This document shows positions 45,325 through 57,100 of a DNA stretch of 64,000 nucleotides, in pieces (position 1 is the stretch's first letter; every line of letters starts with the position of its first letter). The notes under the pieces were generated by a model. It had not been told where the DNA came from. It ran no database searches and saw only the letters and a list, made by a program, of their open reading frames with translations. The position numbers were made by a program, and so were the translations under genes. Origin of the DNA: Stomorhina lunata (taxonomy: Eukaryota; Arthropoda; Insecta; Diptera; Rhiniidae); the NCBI GenBank assembly GCA_933228675.1, contig OW121740.1:157312191-157376190 (forward strand), in the 5' to 3' direction.

Positions 45325-45774
45325 TCAAGAAAATATTTCTATCGAAAAAGTGTTGGTATAACAGTTTTTCTATAGAAAAAGTGTTGGTATAACAGTTTTT
45401 CTATAGAAAAAGTATTGGTATAACAGTTTTTCTATAGAAAAAGTGTTGGTATAACAGTTTTTCTATAGAAGAAGTGTTGGTATAACAGTTTTTCTATAGA
45501 AAAAGTATTGGTATAACAGTTTTTTCTATAGAAAAAGTGTTGGTATAACAGTTTTTCTATAGAAGAAGTGTTGGTATAACAGTTTTTTCTATAGAAAAAG
45601 TGTTGGTACAACAGTTTTTCAATAGAAAAAGTGTTGGTACAACAGTTTTTCAAAAGAAAAAGTGTTGGTACAACAGTTTTTCTATAGAAAAAGTGTTGGT
45701 ACAACAGTTTTTCTATAGAAAAAGTGTTGGTACAACAGTTTTTCTATAGAAAAAGTGTTGGTACAACAGTAAAT
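45325..45774 (+). repeat. 31-bp minisatellite array K (GTTGGTATAACAG type)
   Basis: Fourteen copies of a 31-bp monomer, GTTGGTATAACAGTTTTTCT followed by ATAGAAAAAGT; period from 45361 to 45392. The first half reads GGTATAACAG and the second half GGTACAACAG, two subtypes in separate blocks. A 90-codon open frame on the - strand is a translation through the repeat. Confidence 0.95.
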
Positions 45775-46110
45775 TTTTTAAAAATTCCCTGTAAATAGTA
45801 GATTTTCAAAAAATTCCCTGTAAATAGTAAATTTTTGAAAATTTTCCTATAAATAGTGAATTTTTAAAAAATTCTCTTAAAAAAGTGAATTTTTAAAAAA
45901 ATTCCTAGTAACAGTGAATCTTTAAAAAATTCCCTTAAAAAAGTGAATTTTGGAAAAGTTTCCTATAAATAGTAAATTTTTGAAAAATTCCCTATAAATA
46001 GCGAATTTTTGAAAAATTTCCTAAAAATTGTAAATTGTTAAAAAATTTTAAATTTTTGAAAAAAAATTCCGTAAAATTGTGAATTTTCTATTAATAGAAA
46101 ATGTTGAAGA
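45775..46110 (+). repeat. Diverged array L, right part
   Basis: About ten diverged monomers of 30 bp (AATTTTTGAAAAATTCCCTA with TAAATAGT), continuing the family seen at 44445-44660. Confidence 0.8.
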
Positions 46111-47639
46111 ATTTCGCCAGAAGTAGTTAATATGAAAAAAAATATTTTTTTTTAATAAAAAACTCTCTACTCTAAGCTACTTTCTTCATTACAATTCAAT
46201 TGCAAATGAACCTGAATTCATGGGAATTTTAAGCAAATTTAATAATAAATAATGTATTAAGAAAAAAAGAGAAACTACTTTAGAAAAACATGAATATTTG
46301 CATATTCATCAGCTGCAAAAAAGATAAATCTTTAGCTGGAAAAATAAACTAAAAAAACACTTTCAGAGAAGAATCTTTTTGCATTGGAAAAAAAAACTCC
46401 CATCCATTGAGTGCAGCAATCATTTGTAGATGTCATAGACAAGCACTTATGGCATGAACTCGTACTAAAAAAATATAAATCCGAGGAAAAAAATATAAAC
46501 CGGAAAAATATGGAAAGAGTCTAGTAAATCGAAGAAGCAAAAAAGTACGAGAACAAAAATTTCATTAGAGGATGATAGAAGTAGAGCAAATGTGGTGGAT
46601 ATAGGCGATTAATAAGAATCACTACAATGTTTGAGAAATCAAAAAGCGGAGATAAGGGATAAAATAAAAGTATAGGAAAAATGTATATAACTCGGGAATT
46701 AATTGATTGCACAGATATTCCCTATAACGAGTACCTCAATCTGCTTGCACCCACTGCAGTACAATGAATGTTTTTGGTTATCGTAGGGTATGAATGGATA
46801 CTCTTTGGCTAGCTAATCTAGAGCTATGAAATTGATGACTGAATGAACCAATTTAATTTCAATTGTTGAAAACGCATTTACCTCGCTTTAAAATTTTGTA
46901 GATTTTTTTTCCATTCCCTCATCAGCTACAAGCACTTTTTCACAGTAGAGTAAGTGCGATAGTTTAAAGCAAATGTGGGGGCTTACAGTTGAGAGCAAAA
47001 TCAAGTACAATGTTTTTAAAAAGAGACAAAGTAAGTATTTACCGAAAGAAACTGTTCGATATTTTTAAACCAATTTTGCAAAACTTACTTATAAGATTTG
47101 GGTAGAAATGCTCCCTTGATTGTTTTAAATACCCCTATGATTACTTAATAATATATGTATATGTGTATCTTTCAAAATAACATTTTGGTCATCCCAATAC
47201 TAACTTTGGATCAAATAATTTAATACCCCGATATAAAATCATATAAACACCAATTAATTTTCCCCCTACTGTTGAATATCCCCTTAATGTAGTAGTAGCA
47301 CTTAGCGAGACACTGTGTGTGTTTTTGCTTGTGCCTCCGTCTATGATGACAATTCTGTCATTTAGTAAATGAAAATCACAGTTATTTTTCATGTTGTTGT
47401 TACTATTTTTACAGATGTCATTTATCTTTGAATTTATGTAGGTTTTTGTAGATTTGACAGAGAGTAGATCAGAAGTTACACCAACAATAGAATACAATGC
47501 ACTCGCACAGTACCAGCACTTTTTTCTTTTATAGTCTGTCATAGACAAAATCACAACAATAATAAAACAATGTTTTCGGATGGGAAAAAATCAGTAAAAT
47601 ATTGAGTAGGATAAAAAATTTTTGTAGAAATAATTAAAA
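46111..47639. other. Spacer upstream of array M
   Basis: Unique sequence, no gene called. A 121-codon open frame on the - strand (47189-47554) has no recognisable domain, no signal peptide and a Ser/Thr/Asn-rich composition. I treat it as fortuitous with some doubt. Confidence 0.45.
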
Positions 47640-49800
47640 AGGATAATTTAAAGATAATTAAAAAAAAACGGAATTTTTCAAAAATTTCATACTTTTTCAG
47701 AAAATTTTTAAAAAATTTCTTATTTTATATGAAATTTTTAAAAATTTGTTAATTTTTAAGAAATTTTTAAAAAAGTATTTTTTTTAAGGAAATTTTTTCA
47801 AAACTTTATTTTTTGGGCATTGTTTTAAAAAGTTTCTGTTTTTAGTGGAAATTTTTTCAAATAATAAATTTTTGAATAATTTCCCTTAAAACTAAGAAAT
47901 TTTTGAAAAATTTCCTATAAAAGTAAGAAATTTTTGAAAAATTTCCCATAAAACTAAGAACTTTTTGAAAAATTTCCTATAAACATAAGAAATTTTTGAA
48001 AAATTTCCTATAAAAATAGGAAATTTTTGAAAAATTTCCTATAAAAATAAGAAATTTTTGAAAATTTTCCTATAAAAATAAGAAATTTTTGAAAAATTTC
48101 CTATAAAAATAAGAAATTTTTGAAAAATTTAATATAAAAATAAGAAATTTTTGAAAATTTTTTATAAAAATAAGAAATTTTTGAAAAATTTCCTATAAAA
48201 ATAAGAAATTTTTGAAAAATTTCCTATAAAAATAAGAAATTTTTGAAAAATTTCCTATAAAAATAAGAAATTTTTGATAAATTTCCTATAAAAATAAGAA
48301 ATTTTTGAAAAATTTCCTATAAAAATAAAAAGTTTTTTAAAAATTTCCTATAAAAATAAGAAATTTTTGAAAAATTTCTTAAAAAAATAAGACATTTTTG
48401 AAAAATTTCCTATAGAAATAAGAAATTTTTGAAAAATTTCCTATAGAAATAAGAAATTTTTGAAAAATTTCCTATAAAAATAAGAAATTTTTGAAAATTT
48501 CCTATAAAAATAAGAAATTTTTGAAAATTTCCTATAAAAATAAGAAATTTTTGAAAAATTTCTTATAAAAATAAGAAATTTTTGAAAAATTTCCAATAAA
48601 AATAAGAAATTTTTGAAAATTTTCGTATAAAAATAAGAAATTTTTGAAAATTTTCCTATAAAAATAAGAAATTTTTGAAAATTTCCTATAAAAATAAGAA
48701 ATTTTTGAAAAATTTCCTATAAAAATAAGAAATTTTAGAAAAATTTCCTATAAAAATAAAATATTTTGAAATATTTCTTATAAAAATTTTTAAAAAATTT
48801 CTAACAAAACTAAGAAATTTTTGAAAAATTTCTTATAAAAATTTGAATTTTTTGAAAAATTTCTTATAAAAATGTGAAATTTTTGAAATTTTTTTTTTTA
48901 AATTTCTTATTTTTTTTTTCTTAAAATATAAGAAATTTTTGAAAAATTTCTTAAAAATAAAAAATTTTTGATAAATTTTTTATAAAAATAAGAAATTTTT
49001 CAAAAATTTCTTATAAAAATAAGAAATTTTTCAAAAATTTCTTATAAAAATAAGAAATTTTTAAAAATTTTTTTATAAAAATAAGAAATTTTTGAAAAAT
49101 TTCTTATAAACATAAGAAATTTTTGAAAAATTTCTTAAAAATAAAAAATTTTTGATAAATTTTTTATAAAAATAAGAAATTTTTCAAAAATTTCTTATAA
49201 AAATAAGAAATTTTTAAAATTTTTTTTATAAAAATAAGAAATTTTTGAAAAATTTCTTATAAACATAAGAAATTTTTGAAAAATTTCTTATAAACATAAG
49301 AAATTTTTGAAAAATTTCTTATAAACATAAGAAATTTTTGAAAAATTTCTTATAAACATAAGAAATTTTTGAAAAATTTCTTATAAACATAAGAAATTTT
49401 TGAAAAATTTCTTATAAAAATAAGAAATTTTTGAAAAATTTCTTAAAAAAAAATTGTTTGATAAATTTTTTAAAAAATAAGAAATTTTTGAAAAATGTCT
49501 TATAAAAATAAGAAATTTCTTATAAACATAAGAAATTTTTGAGAAATTTCTTATAAACATAAGAAATTTTTGAAAAATTTCTTAAAAACATAAGAAATTT
49601 TTGAAAAATTCCTTATATAAATTATAAATTTTTGAAAATTTCTTATAAAAATAAGTAATTTTTGAAATTTTCTTATAAAAATAAGAAATTTTTGAAAAAT
49701 TTCTAATATAAATAAGAAATTTTTAAAAAATTTCTTATCAAAATAAGAAATTTTTAAAAAATTTCTTATAAAAATAAAAAATTTAAAAAAAAAATAATTC
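47640..49800 (+). repeat. 31-bp minisatellite array M (AAGAAATTTTTGAAAAATTT type)
   Basis: About 68 copies of a 31-bp monomer, AAATTTCCTATAAAAATAAG followed by AAATTTTTGAA; period from 48001 to 48032. The left half has TTTCCTATAAAAATAAG and the right half TTTCTTATAAA(C/A)ATAAG. It is the reverse complement of array O beyond exon 1 of the dehydrogenase gene. Orientation flips at about 49800. Confidence 0.94.
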
Positions 49801-50265
49801 TTTTATAAGAAAGTTTTCAATTTTAATAAGAATCTGTCCAAAATTTCTTATTTTTATAAAGATTTTAAATTTTGATTTAAAATTTAAATTTTTAAAAAAT
49901 TTCTTATTTTTGTCTTAAATTTTTTATTTTTTTTTTTTTTTATTTAGATAGGAAATTTTCAAAAATGTCTTATTTGTATAGGAAATGTTTTAAAAATTTC
50001 TTATATTTATAGGAAATTTTTCAAAAAATTTGTTATTTTTATACGAAATTTGTCAAAAATTTCTTAGTTTTATACAAAATTTTAAAAAGTTCTTATTTTT
50101 ACACGAAATTTTTCAAAAATTTCTTATTTTAACAGAAAATTTTTCAAAAAATTCTTATTTTTATAGAAAGTTTTTCAAAAGTTTCTTATTTTTATAGAAA
50201 TTTTTTAAAAATTTCTTTTTTTTTTATAAGAAATTTTTTAATTTTTCTTTACGATATACGAAATT
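49801..50265 (-). repeat. Array N, inverted continuation of array M
   Basis: About 14 diverged monomers reading TTTTCAAAAATTTCTTATTT, the reverse complement of array M. It makes an imperfect palindromic junction with M near 49800 and stops about 0.77 kb before the start codon of the dehydrogenase gene. Confidence 0.88.
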
Positions 50266-51029
50266 ATTCTTTACTATACCCAATAAATATTCAGATAAAT
50301 CTGCATTTGTATAAATGTAAAAAAAAAACTATTTCTAAATTGAATTTGTAATAAAAGTAAACAAAAGTGTAGCACAACTAACGGCTATTCAAACACAGAT
50401 ACACCATATACAAACATACACATGCACACATATATACGTACATCGACACTAATGCACGACTAAAATCTAAATTCAGCAAAACAGTAAAAGAGAGAGGGAT
50501 AGAGATATGTATAAAGGGAGAATTAAACTAAGTCAAAACTGTATTTAGTCTAACATTTATCCATAGAAATTAGAAAAGTGAATTTGGTTTATTTTCCATT
50601 ACTTTCAGTTTTCGAGCCAAAATGGATTTAAAATTTTATTGAAACGAACAGAATAATACAAGAAAAAAAAAGATCTCATTGTTATTTCGGTAATTGGCGG
50701 GTGAGGGCACAAAAAAACTTTGGTGCCTAAGATAAAGTTTGAATTTTTTTCTTTTTAGAATATGTATTTAGAAATTAAATAAAAGATAAAAGCAAATAAA
50801 GTGCAAAGTAAAAGAAATTAAATTCAAAGACGTGACCTTGTGCCTAAAAGATAAAACTGCGAAAATTCAATATCTGATGAAGAGAATTTAGAAAATGAAA
50901 AGAAAATTTTAAAGTTAAACAAAAAGTGTCTGTTGTTGCTAAACAAAAAATTATTGTAACATAATTTAAATTAAGAACAAAAAGAAAAGTTACAAAACCT
51001 TTAGTATATAAATTTTCTATAGAATAAAC
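50266..51029 (+). promoter_or_regulatory. Presumed promoter and 5' leader region of the SDR gene
   Basis: The only non-array DNA directly upstream of exon 1. I cannot point to a TATA box, Initiator or leader intron with confidence. An in-frame TAA at 51009-51011 closes the reading frame upstream of the ATG at 51030. TTTTCTATAGAA at 51013-51024, identical to the core of several minisatellites, lies five bases before the ATG. Confidence 0.35.
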
Positions 51030-51136
51030 ATGGATACAATGGAAAATGTTATGTCTATGTTTGAAAATGCGGATCCTTTTAAAACCTGGTGGCCTACAAT
51101 TGCGGCCGTGGCTGTTGGCATTATAATCACAATACG
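51030..51136 (+). CDS. SDR gene, coding exon 1 (membrane anchor)
   Basis: Encodes 35 residues plus two bases of an Arg codon. The start context is AATAAACATGG, close to the fly consensus, and an in-frame stop lies 19 bases upstream. An acidic, Met-rich start leads to KTWWPTIAAVAVGIIITI, one membrane segment. The donor ATACG/GTAAAT leaves phase 2, which fits exon 2. No similar exon is seen elsewhere in the window. Confidence 0.82.
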
Positions 51137-54100
51137 GTAAATATTTGGAACAAAAGTTATTTAGTGCCATAATTGCGAAAACTAATTTAATAAAGGAATA
51201 CCATATGACTAGCAAGATAATTGCGAACTAAGGCAAACATTTAAAAAAATATTTTTAAAGGAAAATTATTTTAAAAATTTTCCAAAAATTTCTTGTTTTT
51301 ATGGAAAAATTTTTCAAAAATTTCTTATTTTTATAGGAAACTTTTGAAAATTGTCTTATTTTTATAGGAAATTTTTAAAAACTTTCAAATTTTTAGAAGA
51401 CATTTTCCAAAAATTTCTTATTTTTGTAGGAAATTTTTTTAAAAATCTCTTACTTTTATAGGAAAATTTTCAATTTTTTTTATGGGAAAACTTTTTAAAA
51501 GTTTCTTATTTTTATAGAAAATTTTTAAAAATTTATAATTTTTATAAAAAATTTCAATTGTTTACAAGACATTCTAAAAATTTCTTATTTCTGTAGGAAA
51601 TTTTTTTTACAAATTTTTAATTTTTATAGGAAAATTTTTCAAAAACTTCTTATTTTTATAGGAAATTTTTCAAAATTTCTTATCTTTATAGGTAATTTTT
51701 CAAAAAAATTTTACTTTTAAAATTTTCGTATTTTTATAGGAACATTTTCAAAATTTTGTATAACTATAGGAATTATTAAAAAAATTTCTTATTTTTTTTT
51801 AGGAAATTTTTCAAAAATTTCTTATTTTTATAGGAAATTTTTTAAAAATTTCTTATTTTGATAAGAATTTTTTCAAAAATTTCATATTATTAAAAAACTT
51901 TTTTGAAAAATTACTTAATTTTTTTTAGGATTTTTTTTTTTAAATTTCTTACTTTTATTTTCATAAGAATTTTTTTAATATTTCAAAAATTTCTTATTTT
52001 TATAGGAAATTTTTCAAAATTTCTTATTTTATAGGAAATTTTTCAAAAATTTCTTATTTTTATAAGAAATTTTTCAAAAATGTCTTTTTATATAGAAAAT
52101 GTATAAAAAAACTCGTATTTTTATAGAAAACCTATTTAAAATTTATTATTTGTATAGCAAATTTATAAAAAGTTTCTTATTTTTATAAGAAATTTTTTAA
52201 CAATTTTTATTTTGAAGCAAAATTTTCAAAATTTCTTATTTTTATAGAAAATTTTTCAAAATTTCTTATTTTTATAGGAATTTTTTTAAAAGTTTCTTAT
52301 TGTTATAAGAAATTTTTCAAAAATTTCTTACTTTTATAAGAAATTTTTCAAAAATTTCTTATTTTTATAAGAAATTTTTCAAAAATTTCTTATTTTTATA
52401 AGAAATTTTTCAAAAATTTCTTATTTTTATATGAAATTTTTTCAAAAATTTCTTATTTTTATAAGAAATTTTTCAAAAATTTCGTATTTGTATCGGAAAT
52501 TTTTCAAAATTTTTCAAAAATTTCTTATTTTTATAAGAAATTTTTCAAAAATTTCTTATTTTTTTAAGAAATTTTTCAAAAATTTCTCATTTTTATAAGA
52601 AATTTTTCAAAAATTTCTTATTTTTATAAGAAATTTTTCAAAAATTTCTTATTTTCATAAGAAATTTTTCAAAAATTTCTTATTTTTATAAGAAATTTTT
52701 CAAAAATTTCTTATTTTTATAAGAAATTTTTCAAAAATTTCTTATTTTTATAAGAAATTTTTCAAAAATTTCTTATTTTTATAAGAAATTTTTCAAAAAT
52801 TTCTTATTTTTATAAGAAATTTTTCAAAAATTTCTTATTTTTATAAGAAATTTTTCAAAAATTTCTTATTTTTATAAGAAATTTTTCAAAAATTTCTTAT
52901 TTTTATAAGAAATTTTTCAAAAATTTCTTATTTTTATAAGAAATTTTTCAAAAATTTCTTATTTTTATAAGAAATTTTTCAAAAATTTCTTATTTTTATA
53001 AGAAATTTTTCAAAAATTTCTTATTTTTATAAGAAATTTTTCAAAAATTTCTTATTTTTATAAGAAATTTTTCAAAAATTTCTTATTTTTATAAGAAATT
53101 TTTCAAAAATTTCTTATTTTTATAAGAAATTTTTCAAAAATTTCTTATTTTTATAAGAAATTTTTCAAAAATTTCTTATTTTTATAAGAAATTTTTCAAA
53201 AAAAACTTATTTTTATAAGAAATTTTTTAAAAATTTCTTATTTTTATAAGAAATTTTTCAAAAATTTCTTATTTTTATAAGAAATTTTTCAAAAATTTCT
53301 TATTTTTATAAGAAATTTTTCAAAAATTTCTTATTTTTATAAGAAATTTTTCAAAAATTTCTTGTTTTTATAAGAAATTTTTCAAAAATTTCTTATTTTT
53401 ATAACAAATTTTTAAAAAATGTCTTATTTTTAAAAACAAATTTCCAAAAATTTCTTATCTTCATAGGAAAATTTTTAAAAATTTATTTTTTTTATAGAAA
53501 ATATTTCTTGTTTTTATAAGAAATTTTTTTAAAAATTTCTTGTTTTTATAAGAAAATTTTCATATATTTCTAATTTTTATAGGAATTTTTTCAAAAATTG
53601 TTAATTTTTATAGGAAATTTTTCAAAAATTTCTTATTTTTATAAATAATTTTTTAAAAATTTCTTATTTTTAAAGGAAATTTTTCAGAAATGTCTTATTT
53701 TTATAACAAAATTTTCCAATTTTTTTATTTTTATAGGAAATTTTTCAAAAATGTCCTATTTATAAAGAAAATGGTACAAAAATTTATTTTTTTATAGATT
53801 TTTTTTTAAATTTCGAATTTTTCTATGAACTTTTTCAAAAATTTCTTATTTTTATAGGAAATTTTTAAAAAATTTGTTGTTTTTAAAGGATCTTTTTTGA
53901 AAATTTCTTATTTTTATAGAAATTTTTCGAAAACTTCTTATTTTTATAGGAAATTGTTAAAAAATTTCTTATTTTTTTAGAAAATTTTCTAAAAGCGTCT
54001 TATTCTTTAAAGAAAATTTTCAAAAACTTCATGTTTTTGGAGGAAATTTTTAAAAAATTTCTGATTTTTATAGGAAATTTTTCCAAAATTTCTGATTTTT

Positions 54101-57100
54101 GTTGTTCAGTCTTTAAATTTAATACAATTTTCACATGACGTGAGAGCCTTAAAGCTATTCAATATGCCACAAGCCTCAGTTTCCTGACATTTGTTGCCAT
54201 CTCTTGTTCGTGTTGAAAAAAAAACCATAAAGTTAATAATTTGTTTAAATACTAATAAAAAATACAATTTTCATTTTTAAAAATCACTTATGCGGTTTAA
54301 GCAAAAATTAACAAAAAAGGAAATTATTAATGAAACATGCCCACATTTTTCTGAATATTATTTTATTAATCGATGATGTTGTTTTATATTTAATTACACT
54401 GTACACAAAAAAAAAAACGCCAACTTATACAAATTAATTTAGTTTGCCACAACTCGATGATTTAATAAAAACCCATATTCGCGTGTCAATCTAGTGACGT
54501 TAAGCTTTTAAGGAAAAAAAAGCCACAACATGTTTTTAATATTTTATTTTTTTACCAAGAAATTTAATTAAACAATAATAAAATAAATAAAAAATATATT
54601 AATAATACAAAAAATATAGAGCCATAAATGACAGATTTTTAACTGCTGGCTGCTGCTTCTGTTGGTGGCATTGGAAAAGAAAACATTTCCAATTACAACC
54701 GGACATGACAGAGAAAAACTACAATATAGATTTAACAACCACCCAGAGTCACAAAGGAGCAAAACAGTTAAAACCACTTGCCACAATTCAGAGAGACTAA
54801 ACAGCAATAACATCATGCACTAGTGGCCACTAGTGGAAGCAGTTTACAGCTAAAGGAAGGATGAACAAAGTCGTTGAAAAATAACTAAAAAAACACAACC
54901 CAACAATTGCTGCAACATTTCAAACCAAAAATACACACACACATACAATTACAATAAAGCAAACGTTATACAATTACAAGCAAAAATAACAATCATGAAG
55001 GTGCATCCAGTCATATACTTTAACCAGGAATCATGTTGCAAAGTACTTATGTATAAGTATATATTCCCAAACATACACACACATGTACCTATGCATATGT
55101 ATAGATATAAAAAGGTATTTAAGTGCATGTCTGTATATCCTTTAGATGAAAATTGATGTTTTTCATTTATTGAAAATGCTGGGAATGAAGGATTTTTTTT
55201 GCTGTTGCAACAAAACAAAAAAAAAAATGGGTCGCCATGACCACAATTGCCGCATGGTCATGTCATTTACTAATGCGTAAACAAATTAACAATTTTACGC
55301 TTCTTTTGTGTTCAACTGAAATATTGTTTTGCCACAGTTAAACTAAAAATACAAACAAAACATAAATTACACACATTCATGCAACAAACAGCAACAACAA
55401 TAAATGAAATAACATCAACAACCATCCTGACAACACACACACACACATAGACTCACTCACACTTGCTTATTGAAAACATTGATTTGTGGCAAATTTACTA
55501 AACTCTGGAGTAAAGGTGAAAACACTTTGAAGAAGACAAAAGGGGTCAAAAGGAATTGGAAAAGTGTTGATAAATTGAAAAATAGTTTCAATGGATTGCC
55601 AAAAGCAATTCATTATTTGGTGGAGAATGTCGGAATATATTATTAGTTTTATAGTTGAGAATAGTCATAGATCTAGTCATAGCTCTAATTATAGATATGG
55701 TAATCATAGCCCAAAGTTTTGGTTTTAAGTCAAAAATTTGATCATAGTATTTTCATAGTCTCATCATAATCATAGTATGGTCATATTTTAATCACACTTT
55801 GGTCATAGTCTAGTCATATTCTAGTCATAGTGTGGTCATAGTCTGGTCAAAGTTCTGCCATAGTCTGGCCATAGTCTCTGGTCATCGTTTTTCCATAGTT
55901 TGGACATAGTCCGATATAGTCTTGTCATAGTGTGGCCATAATTTGGTCATAGTTTGGTCATAGTATGGCCATAGTCTAACCATAGTTTGGTCACAGTCTA
56001 GTAATAGTTTTGTTATAGTCTGGTCATAGTTTGGTCATAGTATGGTTATAGTTTGGTCATAGTATGATCATAGTATCGTCATAGTTTGATCATAGTTTCA
56101 TCACAGTATGGTTGTAGTTTAGTCGTAGTATGGTCATACCTTGGTCATAGTTTGGTCATAGTATGGTCATAGTTTGATCATAGTTTGGTCATAGTATGGG
56201 TATAGTCTGGTCATAGTTTGGTCATAGTTTGGTCATAGTTTGGTCATAGTATGTTCATAGTTTAATCATTGTTTTTTCATAGTATGGTCATAGAATGGTC
56301 ATAGTTTGTTCATAGTTTGGCCATAGTATGGTCATAGTTTGATCATAGTTTGGTCATTGCATGGTCATAGTTTTGTCATAGTCTGTTCAGAACCTAAACA
56401 AAGTTTGCTAATAGTCTGATCATAGTTTGGGCACAGCCTGGTCATAGTCTTGTTATAGTCTGGTTATTGTGTGATCATAGTTTGGTCATTGTATGGTAAT
56501 AGTTTGGTCATAACTTGGTTATAGTCTAGTCAAAGTCTCGTTATAGTTTGTGCATAGTATCGTCATAGTTTGAGCATAGTATGGTCATAGTTTGGACATA
56601 GTTTGGTCATAGTTTGGTCATAGTTTGGACACAGTCTGGTCATAGTTTGGTCATAGTTAAGTCGTAGTCTGGTCATAGTTTGGTCATTGTATGGTAATGG
56701 TTTGGTCATAGTTTGGTTATAGTCTAGTCAAAGTCTGTTTATAGTTTAAACATGGTATCGTTATAGTTTGGTCATAATCTGGTCATAGTTTGAGCATAGT
56801 GTGGTTATAGTTTGGACACAGTTTGGTCATAGTTTGGTCATAGTATGGTTATAGTCTAATCATAGTCTAGTCATAGTTTGGTTTTAGTTTGGTCATAGTT
56901 TGGCCATAGTCTGATCATAATATGGAAATAGCCTGGTAATAGTTTTGTCATAGTTTGTTCATAGTATGGTCAGAGTCTGGTCATACTCTGAACATAGTTT
57001 GCCAATAGTCTGAAAATAGTTTGGGCACAACCTGGTCATAGTCTTGTTATAGTCTGATCATGGTCTGGTCATAGTTTGCTCATAATTTGATCATAGTTCG

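Noticed and set aside
47189..47554. 121-codon open frame on the - strand
   Set aside because: No recognisable domain, no splice or start context, and composition like the surrounding intergenic DNA. A conserved orthologue would change this view.
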